Shown here: positions 39,997 to 51,232 of the stretch, one piece after another
Numbering within the stretch: position 1 is the stretch's first letter
How the letters are laid out: every line of letters begins with the position of its first letter
Assembly: GCA_014706295.1 (NCBI GenBank)
Contig: JACSVZ010000002.1
Span: 54,598,660 to 54,662,659, forward strand
Source: Lycocorax pyrrhopterus obiensis
Taxonomy: Eukaryota; Chordata; Aves; Passeriformes; Paradisaeidae
Reading direction: 5' to 3'
DNA: 64,000 nucleotides
Notes under the pieces: generated by a model
Databases searched by the model: none
The model's input: only the letters and a program-made list of their open reading frames with translations
What the model was told of the DNA's origin: nothing
Position numbers and translations under genes: made by a program

Positions 39997-41915
39997 TTCT
40001 AAAAAGTCAAAAGAAACCCACTTTTTTAGAAAAGTCTTTTCACTGGCACTTTAATTGAAAGTCTTTTAAAAGTGTTTTACTAGTTTCTTAAATAATTTAT
40101 TTGACTGAGAAAATTTTCCTTAGCACATGCTTTACCTTCTTATTCAACCCAGAGTTCTAAGCAAGGCTTCCTCACAGACCTACTGCTTCCTAGACTGACA
40201 ATGATCTGTCATTTCTGATTTCCACCAGTTATGAGACATGAAATTTACACCTCAACTGGATCTATCCTGTGAAAATCAGTCTAAAGCAGATATAAAAAAT
40301 GACTGCGGTTTGATCCCCTCGGTTTAACTTCCCCTAGCAATTTTCATGCATGTACATGAAAGTCAAACTTATATGCTACCCATTTTACTTTCCTACAAGA
40401 AACACATCTAAGGGAATGGTTATAGTTATTTCCATTTTCAAACTTACTTGGTTCTCAGTTGTTGCAGTGAATAAGACAAACATTGCCTATATATTTGTCT
40501 GAGAGAGGGGGATTAGTCACAGATACCTGTATAATATAGCATATACTTTTTGCAGTAACACCAAATATTTTATTCATTATATGATGTTTTCTTTAGTAAC
40601 ACAGCCATATGGAAATAATTCATTCTCAGCTTTTGTCCAACTTTTTTTTTGCTAAAAGTGGATGCCTAACATATGTAGATGACAAGGGCAAAGTTGTGCT
40701 GTCAATGTGTATAAATTTTCTCATAGTTTCAGCTTTACCTGTTCATATGAGGCCATTGCTGAGATTCCTGGAAATACATTTTGTCTTTGAAGAGAAAAAA
40801 AATTCTGTAAGCGTGAAAGGTAATACTTTTCCTCTAGGAGGACCTCATAAACCCCTGCAAATTCACTACTTTAAACCTCTCATTTTCTGTATTTTCCCCC
40901 TGCCAGGATCCATACTGGCAAAACAAGCAAACAAAAGTAAATATTCCCCCCAAACCCTATTCCATATCAAAACGAATTCCCTATTATAACCACAGAAATT
41001 TTTTACAGCAGGGATGGGTTTTGAAACATTACATGAAAATACGCCTTATTAATAAGGTACAGCCTTTTCTTAAAAAAAACATTAAAAGCAGATGAATTAA
41101 AATTTCTTCTGGCTCTGCTTAGATTTCTGAATCTTAGAAATAGTGCTGACTTCTTCCTGAGAGTGTTTTATGATAATGAGTTGCTATTAACTCACTGCTA
41201 AAACTGAACTCTGCTGTGACAAACATCAACACTTTAATTAGCCTATTGGAAAACCACAAACCTGAGAAATACTACCTCTATCTTATCCCTGTTAAGCTGT
41301 AGAATCACTACAAATTTTCTTTCTCCAGCCTATAAGGCTGAGACCACAATGTCTTACTGAAACATGGACACTCAGTTCTTCCAAGATACCAGCCAGAAGT
41401 GGAATCTAAGAAAGCCTTGGAAATTGTTGTCTCAGAGATGACCTCCCAGCTTTCACTGACTCCAGTAATCGGCTGCAAATTCTCAATTGTCATCTTAAAA
41501 TAATGCTTTTATATTTTTGCAGTGGGCAATTACAGGCATCACAGATCACAAGAAAAACAGATGTGCTGCTGACCAGTTAACTTAGTCTTGCAGAAAACTG
41601 TCTAGAGCCAAACAGAAGGCAACTTACCCTGGTTCCACTTCATTACCTCGGTAAGGTGTGAATGGCAAGGCTGGTAATTTGTACCACTTAGATACTATTG
41701 TTTTTAAGCCTAGGGAATTTCTTTTAAAAACCCATAGTAACAGCTAACACATCTTCACTTCTATGACAGTTGGTCAGAACAGCTAAAGCCATGAACAGAA
41801 GAAATACAAATATCTGAGCTTTCAACAATAGAGCTTCATAGGTTAGCTGGGTTTCATACAGTGTGTAAGGCAGGACTCTCAGCTCTGTGACATCAGTAGA
41901 AAAGTAATTTCAGTA

Positions 41916-41920
41916 CTGTG
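41916..41920 (+). repeat. Left target-site duplication CTGTG
   Basis: Identical to 42500-42504 and exactly abuts the LTR's TG terminus. Confidence 0.9.
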
Positions 41921-42499
41921 TGTACTGGTTGGGGCTGGGGTAGAGTTAATTTTCTTCACAGTGGCTAGTGTGACACTGTGTTTTGGATTTGTGCTGAACA
42001 CAAGGTTGATAATACAGAGATGTTTTTGTTATTGCTGGGCAGGGCTTACACAGAGCCATGGCCTTTTCTGCTTCTCTTACTGCCACACTGGCGAGGAAGT
42101 TGGGGGTCTATAGGAGGCTGGGAAGAGACACAGCCAGGACAGGTGACCACAAATAACTAAAGGGATATTCCAGACCATATGACATCGTGCTCAGTATATA
42201 AACTGGGAGGAAGAAGGAAGAAGGAGGAATCTTTGGAGTGATTGCATTTGTCTTCCAAAGTTGCTGTTGCATGTGATGGAATCCTGCTCTCCTGGAGATG
42301 ACTGAACACCTGCCTGCAGTGAATTAATTCCTTGTTTCACTTTGTGTGCATGGCTTTTGATTTCCCTATTAAACTGTCTTTACCTCAACTCATGAGTTTT
42401 CCAGCTTTTACTCTTCCAATTCTCTCCCTTATCCTAATGGTGGGAAGTGAGTGAGTGGCAGTGTGGAGCTTGGCTGCTGGCTGGAGTTAAACCACAACA
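41921..42499 (+). mobile_element. Solo LTR of an avian ERVL-type endogenous retrovirus
   Basis: The 579-base unit begins TGTACTGGTT and ends ACCACAACA (TG...CA). It carries a TATA box (TATATAAA at 42195-42202) and an ATTAAA poly(A) signal at 42368-42373, in the expected U3-R order on the plus strand. The sequence matches an LTR type I know to be common in bird genomes. Perfect 5-bp CTGTG repeats flank it. No retroviral internal region lies beside it, so it is a recombination-derived solo LTR. Open frames inside it are not genes. Confidence 0.95.
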
Positions 42500-42504
42500 C
42501 TGTG
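42500..42504 (+). repeat. Right target-site duplication CTGTG
   Basis: Second copy of the 5-bp host duplication, directly after the LTR's terminal CA. Confidence 0.9.
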
Positions 42505-42960
42505 GAATTAAAATCAGTCGCATTACACTGGAAAAATATCTGGTGAAATTGAGAGCAGGAAGGAACTGAGTTCTTGCTCTGTTTTTTCCCACTCTGAGCA
42601 AGCAATAATTCTTTGGGTTTCCTACCAGTGTCCCTGCAGAGTAGATAACGAGTTCTTTTCAGAGATTGCTTAGAAATAATCACTAGGAAAAATAATTAGT
42701 GTACCCAGTCAAGATTCTCAAAGACACTTGGATGCCAAATTTTATGAAGAAAGTTGCCTCAAATATTTTTCAGTGTTTGAACTTGAAGCTAGAGACTGGA
42801 AGGCTTTAGCTATGACATTGATTTCTCATCTATTGACCAGTTTCTAATAAAACATATTCATTGACCAGAAAAAAATATTTTACATGTACTAAACAAAATG
42901 AAACAGAAGATATGGAATGATGAGAATGAAAATGAATAATTTCCAAGTGAATAGTTCAGT
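42505..42960. other. Spacer between the solo LTR and the antisense CR1
   Basis: AT-rich; nothing recognised. Confidence 0.5.
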
Positions 42961-44620
42961 TATAGAATCATAGAATCATTTAGGTTGGACAAAACCTTTA
43001 AGATCATGGGGTCCAGCCATTAACCCAGCACTGCCAAGTCCACCACTAAAACATGTCTCTAAGCATCCCACACACACATCTTTTAAATACCTCCAGGGAT
43101 GGTGAATCAATCACTTCTCTGCATAGTTTTCCTGCTGCACTTCCAGCTCCTGGTTTTTGCCCATGCTCCATGCATTGTTGTAGATACAGTCCATTTGGGC
43201 TATTGAGCTAGCTGCCTTTCTTGTGGGAGAAACTCTAATTCCCATGTGGCAATTATCATGTATTTCTGTGGTTTTGAATACATCGGTGACCCTTGTGACT
43301 TTGCTATTACATGAATCACCATATCCTACCTCCACTGAGACAGCAGACTGAAGGACCTTGCTAGAATACTGTCCCTCAAACTTTGGTGTGCTGCCCCCAG
43401 GCTTATCTCTAGTGAGCCTGGGTTTATCCCTTTCCCCCTTCAGATCCAGTTAAAAGCTCTTTCAGTGAGCTCTGCTAACTCCTCCACAAAGATGCATTTG
43501 CCCATTGAGATCCATCTGTCATAAGCAGGCCCTGGTGTTGTGTAGACTGACCCATGATCTAAAACCCCAGAATTCTGTCGGAGACACCAGGCTCAGAGAC
43601 AGGCACTGATCTGCTGGATCATCTTATTCCTTCCCTCATCATACCCTGAAACTGAGAATGTTACCTGTGCTCCTGATCCCTTAACCAGGTGTCCCAAGGC
43701 ATCTGAAGCCTCTCTTGATTTCCCTTGGGCTTCTTGTTTCAATTTCATTGCTGCCTATCTGAAAAGTCAATAATGAATAATGACCTGAGTGCCGTACCGA
43801 AGTGGGGAACTTTCTCTTTTCATCTTTAACCCTGGGTCCCTGGGAAGGCAACAGACTCCCCTAAGAAGTGAGTCTGCTCTGCATGTTGGGCGTTCTCTTC
43901 CCTTCAGAAGGAGTCTTCTGTGACTATGACCCAGCTATCTTTCTTTACAGAAACAAGCTTGATGCAGGATGTAGTCCAGTTTAACCTCAGCAACACCTCC
44001 ATGCCAGGTGAATCATTGTCCTCGTTATTGTTTGGTTGCACTTGCAGAGCTTCTTGCTTGTAATGCCAGGGCACCTGGGATGGCAGGGCAGTCAGAGGAG
44101 ATGCGCCTGCTGTGCTGGGCAGGAGCTTCTTGCCATTGCCCCTATAGCTTTAGTCAGTGTGTTTGGCCGGGTGGAAAGAGGACAGGGAATCCTCTCTGTC
44201 ACGCATCCTGTCTGCTGTCAAGCCTGTCTCAGGGAAGGTAGGGTGTGATTCCAGTGGTCTGTCTCTCTGTCATTCCCGGGTACTCCTCAACTTACTGACT
44301 TCCTCTCAGAGCTCTTGCACTAAGCAAAGGAGTCCCTCTACCCGGGTGCACCTCCCACAGAGGTTCTCACTGCTACTGGCCAGTACTGCTGTCAGAGCAG
44401 CTACACCTGGGTGGCAGCGTGTTCTCACTGAGGTCTGTCTGGGAAGCTGGGTCAGCTGTGGTGGGTGCTGAGCTTAGCGAGACCATGGCTTTCTGCTGGG
44501 TGGATAGCAGGGCTCCCTGGTTTAGCTGTGTGGAGGCTTGGCTGCCATTGCTCCTGGCCCCACTCCAGTAATTTCTGTTGCTGTCATGCAAGCTGTGGGC
44601 TCCTGGTAGCTCTCTCAACT
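42961..44620 (-). mobile_element. CR1 LINE with ORF1 remnant and most of ORF2 deleted
   Basis: The plus-strand left end TATAGAATCATAGAATCATT is the reverse complement of the CR1 3' terminal octamer repeats, and about 150 bases of 3' UTR follow. At about 43110 the sequence jumps to the start of ORF2: minus-strand CIYNNAWSMGKNQELEVQQENY corresponds to the CR1 endonuclease N terminus. Upstream of that lies an ORF1 remnant across frames: a leucine-rich LRTEVERLRSTRE segment (about 44.3 kb), then VIVTEDSF...R (about 43.9 kb), GSNEIETRSPREIKRGFRCLG (about 43.75 kb) and GFRSWVSL...LMTDG, which follow the esterase-type (SGNH) domain order of CR1 ORF1. Many stops and frameshifts are present. The 5' edge is approximate. 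Confidence 0.85.
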
Positions 44621-46605
44621 TCTCTTGAGTTTTCCCCAGTTTGGGAAGCTGCCCAAACTGTGCACCACACTAGAGTGTTTCATTGCAGATTGTGCCAGCA
44701 CCGCAGCTGCTCTTCTTGGCAGTCCTTGGAGCCCATATAATAAATACTTCAGCAACATCTCTTTCCCTGGAGGAAGAAATATAGACTTACTGGGAATCAT
44801 CAGCTCAGTTACAGAGACCTTGGTTAAAGTGTTCATAGGCTCTACTCCAGCTGTCTTCTTAGAGGTTTTTGCAAAAATAAGTAAGGGCAAAATATCAAAC
44901 ATTTGTCCAACATAACTGATGAGCCTTCTACTTCTGAGCAATTCTTCCTAACTCATTTACACAAGTCTTTTCACTGAAATGTCCTACCATTGGTGCAATT
45001 AGACAATGGTATACAGTTTCCCTTGCTGTTCGCTCAGAATGCAGTCACCTGAATGGGAAGTGGGTGGTAATCCTTCAGTATTGTTGGTGGGACACAGCTG
45101 AATTCAGCTAAATGTTATGTTTTTCCTTCCTGAAAGAAGACATGAACCACATGAACCACTCTCACTTATCAGATATTGCTTCATAATGGAATTCCTCCTT
45201 TGGTTTTTTGAAAATGTGGAATTTACATTTCCATGTTACAGTTGTTTTTAATGCATATTGATACCAGTATTTCAGCTTCTTTGTCTGAAGAAGGCAGCTC
45301 TATGAAGCTATGGACATGCTTTTCTTATAAAGATTTTTAAAAGTACCATTTGCTGCATTATTTAAAAGTGTCTTTTTCAAGCTGCTTGGAAAACTGTACT
45401 TGTTATTTTAAACTGTTGTAATTTCTCGTTGAAATTCTAATTTTTGCAATATCTTCATAGAAATAGACATATAAACTTAATATGTTATGATATGAAGCCT
45501 GAGAGTGCATTACCCCCACCTGTGTGAATTCTACCCCCATGTCATTAATCCTCTGCATGATTCCCTCTCTGTTTTTGTCAGTGGATGTTGTTAGTGATTA
45601 AAAATGAGAAGGCTGAATTATCCAGCTCTGCTGTTTCCTACACTGGTAAGAATTGACATGAAAATAATTTAAAAATATAATTACTAATGCAAGGAAAAGT
45701 TTTAAAAACTGTCAGCTAATAGTATGTTCCTCAAAGCATCCCTAGAATTAAGTATTTTTGTCAATTATTTAGTAAGTGCCTAATTTGCTACTACTGGGGA
45801 AGAAAATTACATGGTTGCTTCTAAATTATTAAACAATATTTTGATGGCATTGACAGAGCAAATAGCAAGATATTGACCACAGTCATCATGCTATAGACAA
45901 ATTCTCACAGTTTTCCTTTTTATCATCTTATGTGAAATTGAAGAGAAGAAAAATGTCATTAACTGTTATGAACTACATGTGCAAACTGTGATTGGAAGCC
46001 ATACCAAGAGTTCACCTTCCTCTAGGTTTTCTTGTAAAGTCACTAATATATAGGGGTTTTTCTAAGAAAGCATTTAGAACTTCACAAAGAAACTTGATTG
46101 CACCATACAGTCAATTTTCTGGCTTTACAGGATTTTTGCTCTTCTGCTGATCACTGGAATCAAGGTCTATTTTCAGTCTTTTGGAAGAAATGTCTGCATC
46201 TTTAACAGTATTTTAATAAGGTGATACCTAGACAGGCTCAGTCAAACTTTACCTCCATTTTTAGTAATATTCATTAGAAAAGTTTAATTTTTTCCCTGTA
46301 AATTTCCTGTGATTGATGTATCATTGTGTCATATATACACCTGTAGTTGTCCAGAGAAGTCAAGACTTCATGATCAGGCACAAGGCAGACACATGGGCTG
46401 AAGAAGATGGAAGGGCTGCTCATAGTGCCTGGTGGGGACGAGTTTGTATTTTGGACTAAACGCAGGAGGTTACCACATCTCTAATATGGACAGGAATTGT
46501 CCTAAGGGAAGGTTATTCCTGTGTTATGGAAAAGATGCCAGATCCAGATGAGAAGAAAAAGCAAAGGTGTTCACAGTGGAAGAACAGGAGTGCTTCTTTG
46601 AATTT
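44621..46605. other. Intergenic DNA without recognised genes
   Basis: The first 300 bases may still be CR1 5' sequence; the remainder is AT-rich and unassigned. Confidence 0.45.
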
Positions 46606-46610
46606 GTACA
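46606..46610 (+). repeat. Left target-site duplication GTACA
   Basis: Identical to 46951-46955; abuts the left LTR terminus. Confidence 0.8.
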
Positions 46611-46950
46611 TATCTTGGTTCTGGCCAGGACAGGATTAATTTTTGCAATAGCCAGGACAGGCCTGGCTAGGACACAAAGGTTATTCTATACAACCTTGTG
46701 TCATTGCCAGGGTGGGAGGAAGGGAGTCTCTTCCAGGGAGAAGGGTTTCCTTCTGGTTGGGGTAGCTTGGTGGAGGGAGTGGTGGAGTGGTGCTGTTTCC
46801 AGTAAACTATTCTTATCTCAGTCCATCATTTTTCAACTCTTGTGCCTCCAATCCTCCTCTCCAGCCCTCAGCAAGGGACGGAAGGGAAGTGAGTTTGAAG
46901 AGTCTCAGTATGAGCACTAAATTGGGGAGTACCATTCCTAAAGCATGACA
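46611..46950 (+). mobile_element. Second solo LTR, ERVL-like, different subfamily
   Basis: A 340-base unit starting TATCTTGGTTCTGGCCAGG and ending GCATGACA. The body (GACAGGATTAATTTTTGCAA, the GGGAGAAGGGTTTCCTTCT part, CTTATCTCAGTCCATCA) matches another LTR type common in birds. The first dinucleotide has decayed from TG to TA, and the right end is diverged. Perfect GTACA direct repeats flank it, fixing both boundaries. No internal retroviral sequence is present. Confidence 0.88.
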
Positions 46951-46955
46951 GTACA
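46951..46955 (+). repeat. Right target-site duplication GTACA
   Basis: Second copy of the 5-bp duplication. Confidence 0.8.
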
Positions 46956-49900
46956 TCACAAAATTTGGGTTGATGACCACACTTATGAGTATATAGCTGT
47001 GGCCATATATAGGAATGATCAAAAGACGGACCACAAGCCATTACCAAAATTTAGGGTGCACAGGAAAATGAGGTAGTGCAGAGCTCTTTAGAGTACGTAC
47101 TTAAATATTGTAGGTCTAGGAGACCTACAGGGCTTTATTTACAGAATTTGCTGTATTAATTAAATAGTCAATCAAGGCCAGTTTAGACTCATAATTTGAA
47201 TGTGTTTTTCCATGATGTCAGGAGCAATTTTTATTTTTAGTTTGAAGGACAAACTCCACCAACAGTCTTAGAATAATTTGTCAATTTATCTCAAGTTCTA
47301 GATCCAGTAAGTGTGAAACTTGGCTAACAACTGTTGAAAATAGGAGGAGCTGCTCTACTGACACATTAACACGGGAGATGAATACAGGCAGACACAGAAC
47401 TGCATATGAAAATCTTTTATTCCATTTTTATTTCATATACAACCTAGGCATGGTCCCCTTCTCATAAGAAAAAATGAAAACCTTAGCTCATTGGACTCAA
47501 ATTATGTTTTGTCCACTGAAGAATAGTTCAAAAGAACTTGAAAATGTTTGGGCAAAGCCTCTCATTCCTGCAACCTTTTATTCACATAATAGTTCACGAA
47601 GACCAGTTGATTATCAGCCTATATCAGATGTCCTTAGAGTTGAGACTAGATGCCCAAAGCATCCAAAATACCAAATGGGTAAAACATTCAGGCAACACAG
47701 ATGAGAGAACTGAGAGCTGGAAATGAGTGAGAAAGCAAAAACGGCTTTAGAGAGAAGAAGAGCACAGTAATTAAGAGCCTGGAGTATAAGCAGATGTTTG
47801 GAAACGTGCACCCACAATGTAGTAACATCCCAAAAGTTATGATACCTTCGTAACATCTGACAGCTTGTGCTACTTAAACTCATAGTCATCTTGCACGCCT
47901 TCTATGCCTGTAATGATATGTCTTCTGCAACGATAAATTTCTAGATGACACCCCCACTCCCACATTGAACGAGAGAGAGTATCAAAACTGTGACAATTAT
48001 AAAAATTCAGTTCTTGTTTGGAAACAAAATCATATGCATTGAAATCATTCCTGATTGCTTAGGTAGGCTCTTATGTACGGATGTCCACATGCTTTGCCCT
48101 GTAAGTTTTTTTCCCAGAACATCCAATCTAATCTGTTTGCTGCAGGTTAAGCCTGTGACCAAATTTCCTCGGAGGCATTTTTAACCTGCATCATGTTTAA
48201 CATCTACTGGGCTCAAAGCATTTCATGGATCACTCCTGTTTCCACTGAAATCAGAGTTTTGGCTCTTTTGACTCTCTTTCATTTTTTCTTATGTCTGAGA
48301 ACAGGACACTTGTCTTTAGTTAGGAAAACCTCTCAATGTCTTGTCTGAGAGATGGTAATTTTTATATTTCTGCTGCAGATGTGTGGATATGGGCTTGAAG
48401 AATGGGATTAATTTTATCTAATATTAACCCTTTGGCATCTGGTCTAAGATAATCTTATAAGATCCCTCCTGAAACTAATAGGCAGAAGACGGGAACTTTG
48501 GAGAACAGTTCATCATTCCTGTCTTAGCATGGTATGACTCTTTCAGCGAAGTTACCATCTCTCTGAGACAAGGAAGCATGACACCTTGCTTTTAAATGAG
48601 AAAAAGGCAGAAGAAACAGATTCTATTATTTCTTCAAATGAAGTGGTGTCTGCATTGACTTTTGGATTAAAGACATGACTGCTTGTGTGGTTGGGACACA
48701 GATTCTGGAGGAAACAATTGGTCTTATTCTATAATATTAACATAAGACATCATTCTCTTTTGCTGTTTTGATGTTTTTAGACCTCCAGAGTTCCCTCCAA
48801 GTAGAAATAACTTAGTTCTGTGTAACATGCCTGACAGGATCCTCTATGCTTGACCAGAAGGTTACAGTATTGGTCTGGTGCACATTTATAATAGAAATGT
48901 GGCAGTTGTCAGTGAGAATCGTGGTAATCTGGGGAGAGAAATGTCTCCTGCTGATTTTAAACTCAGTGTTGGCATTCTAAATGGTTTTCTTGGAAGATGC
49001 TTAGACTGTGAAATCATTAGAGAAATAAGGATTAGTTGGGCATTCCAGGTATCATCATCCCTAGCCACTCCTGCGATGCTGCTTGGAAAGGAGTTTTTTC
49101 CCCTGTAGATATTAATGGTTATGTTGAAAAGCTTAGATTGGCCTCATGTAGAAGAATTACCTACTCACTAACTCCAGCCTGGGTAATCACACATGGACCA
49201 TCAGCGTCTTACTATTTACACATAACATATGTTACATTCAAGGTTTGAATGAAAGAAACACCAGAACTGGACAGAAAAATTACAGCTTTTTGTAAGTTCA
49301 ACCCTTATTGTGAGATCTTTACGAGAAAGTCAAGAGATACTGATTCACAATTGAAATGGAAGATAGTAGGTGCAGAATTTCAAGTCAAAAATTCTCAAAA
49401 ATTACTTTAGAGCCATTTTTGGTGCGGTATTACAGACAAAGAGGGTCCATATTTTAGAGAATGAGTTCTCTGGTATGTCAGCAATTGAAAGTTTGATGGA
49501 TTAGGCTGCTAATGAATATTCAGTCAGTGATAACATATCTTTTGGTGATTTTGTTTGTTGCTTCCATTCTACCCCGGCACGCATCTTCTCCTGATAAATG
49601 GTTTTCCAGATTTTCAAGCAAAGCTCCAGATCACTTGAATCCTAGTACAATGTACATGCTGATAATGTTTTTTGGAGTGGTTACAAAAATAAAACTTTGG
49701 TGGTGACTTCTTTCTGAAACAGCTGCATCTCCATGGCAATTCTGCATTCATTAATGTGTTTGGGAGCAAATTCTCCAATCTCAGTGTACTCCAGTCATGT
49801 CACCAAAAGTGAAACAGCACCCCGCCACGCACCAAGTACAAGGTCTAATGATGCTACCCATAACTTCTCTCTCCACTGGAAACCTCCTGTCTATCAAGAG

Positions 49901-51207
49901 GTTAGATTCACCTTGGCAATTCCACACCAGATAAATAAATACAAATATCTCATGTCATGACTTTTCTGTTCCACATATTCAGCATGTTTCAACAGTATAT
50001 GCAGACATAGTTCAGGCTTAGAATGTATAAATACAAAGATTAAAATGCCCTTTTGTCCTAGAGTGTGGCACCTTGTGAGACAAGGAAGCACACTGGCTGC
50101 ACAGCACCAGGAAGCCAGCACAGGGGCCACTTCCATGGCTCCTGGCTGAATGCTGCGATTGCCACTGGGACTGTTAAAGAGGCCTGAACACAGACCAGCC
50201 AGCGTGGCTCAAGCACTGGGTTTGCCTCATGAAAGTTTTTGTGGAAGAAACTGGTAAGCAAAAGAAGGGGGATGGAATGTTACTTTCTATATGGCAAACA
50301 ATTTACACTGTCATTAATATTGCAAACCTTTTATTCAGAAAAAAAAAATCCCAGCTTTATTTTAAGATTTTTAGTATGGTTTATTCTGAGATTTAGAAAA
50401 CACAAGAGAGTCAGGACTTCCAGACAAATGCATTTACCTTGACGGAATGCATTTGCAATAGCTTTACAACAATGGCCTAGAGAATACTTGCAATTCACAT
50501 TGGACTATTTTTTCTCTTTTTTTTTTTACTGCTTGGAAAATGGACCTGGTTCGGAGGCCTAATTCACAGCTACCACACCTACTCTCTCTGCCCAGAGAGC
50601 GAAGAGAATGAATAGGTCAATCACCTGACATATTTCCATCCAATTTCAAGGGTAGAATGTGTTCATTTTCTGACTAATGGCATGTCATTTTGCAGAAGCC
50701 TTTGGTCGCGAATTAATCCTGGAATCAAAACAGATTTTCCGGGGAGCAATCTTCCATCACGTATTGATTTTTTTACACTCATGGAGTCTGTACTCCCTAA
50801 TTTAACCTGACAATGATTCTGCACAATGGGCTGGGAGCACCTTGGCAACTCACAGAAGGAACTTTTAGTGTCTTTTCTTTCTGCAAAGTAGTGGAGGGTG
50901 GGGGGAGTGAGGAGTGGGGGAAAGAAAAGACTCAAACAACACAGTTAGTCACTGGGGGAGTGTTTACTGTCTGATGTTTTATTTCTGATTATTTCAAATG
51001 GAGAAATAATGCTAACTTTAGAAGTAATGTAAGTGGAGATGTCTCTGAAAGACGCATGACTCTGTGAAATTCTGTTTATAGCAACAGTCCCCTGCTGTTC
51101 TTGCACCTTTTTCTCACCCCCAGCACTCTTGGATGCTAATAACACAAAAACTATAATAGCATCTCTCGTTGCACCTGATGCTTTTATGAGCTGACATTTT
51201 ACTCTAC
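46956..51207. other. Intergenic DNA without recognised genes
   Basis: Mostly AT-rich and repeat-poor. A segment about 50640-50870 contains TCGCGAATTAATCC within otherwise CpG-depleted DNA and looks like possible conserved regulatory sequence; this is only an impression. Confidence 0.45.
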
Positions 51208-51232
51208 AAAAAAAAAAAAAAAAAAAAAAAAA
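51208..51232 (+). repeat. A25 homopolymer
   Basis: Twenty-five As between TCTAC and GCTTGC. No LINE 3' end, retrocopy or target-site duplication was recognised next to it, and CR1 does not use poly(A) tails, so it is best called a simple repeat. Confidence 0.9.

Larger units (their letters stand above)
25501..41915. other. Long intergenic stretch without recognised genes
   Basis: Mostly AT-rich. It contains T/G-rich low-complexity DNA at about 27650-27860 and moderately GC-rich unassigned blocks at about 29420-29680 and 34480-35230. The longest open frame of the window (38578-39105, 175 codons) lies here, but that length is expected by chance. No recognisable protein domain was found. Confidence 0.5.

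Noticed and set aside
41978..42160. 60-codon open frame
   Set aside because: It lies wholly inside the solo LTR.
51208..51232. Poly(A) tail of a processed retrocopy
   Set aside because: The preceding 300 bases match no gene I recognise, there is no poly(A) signal at the right distance and no flanking duplication.
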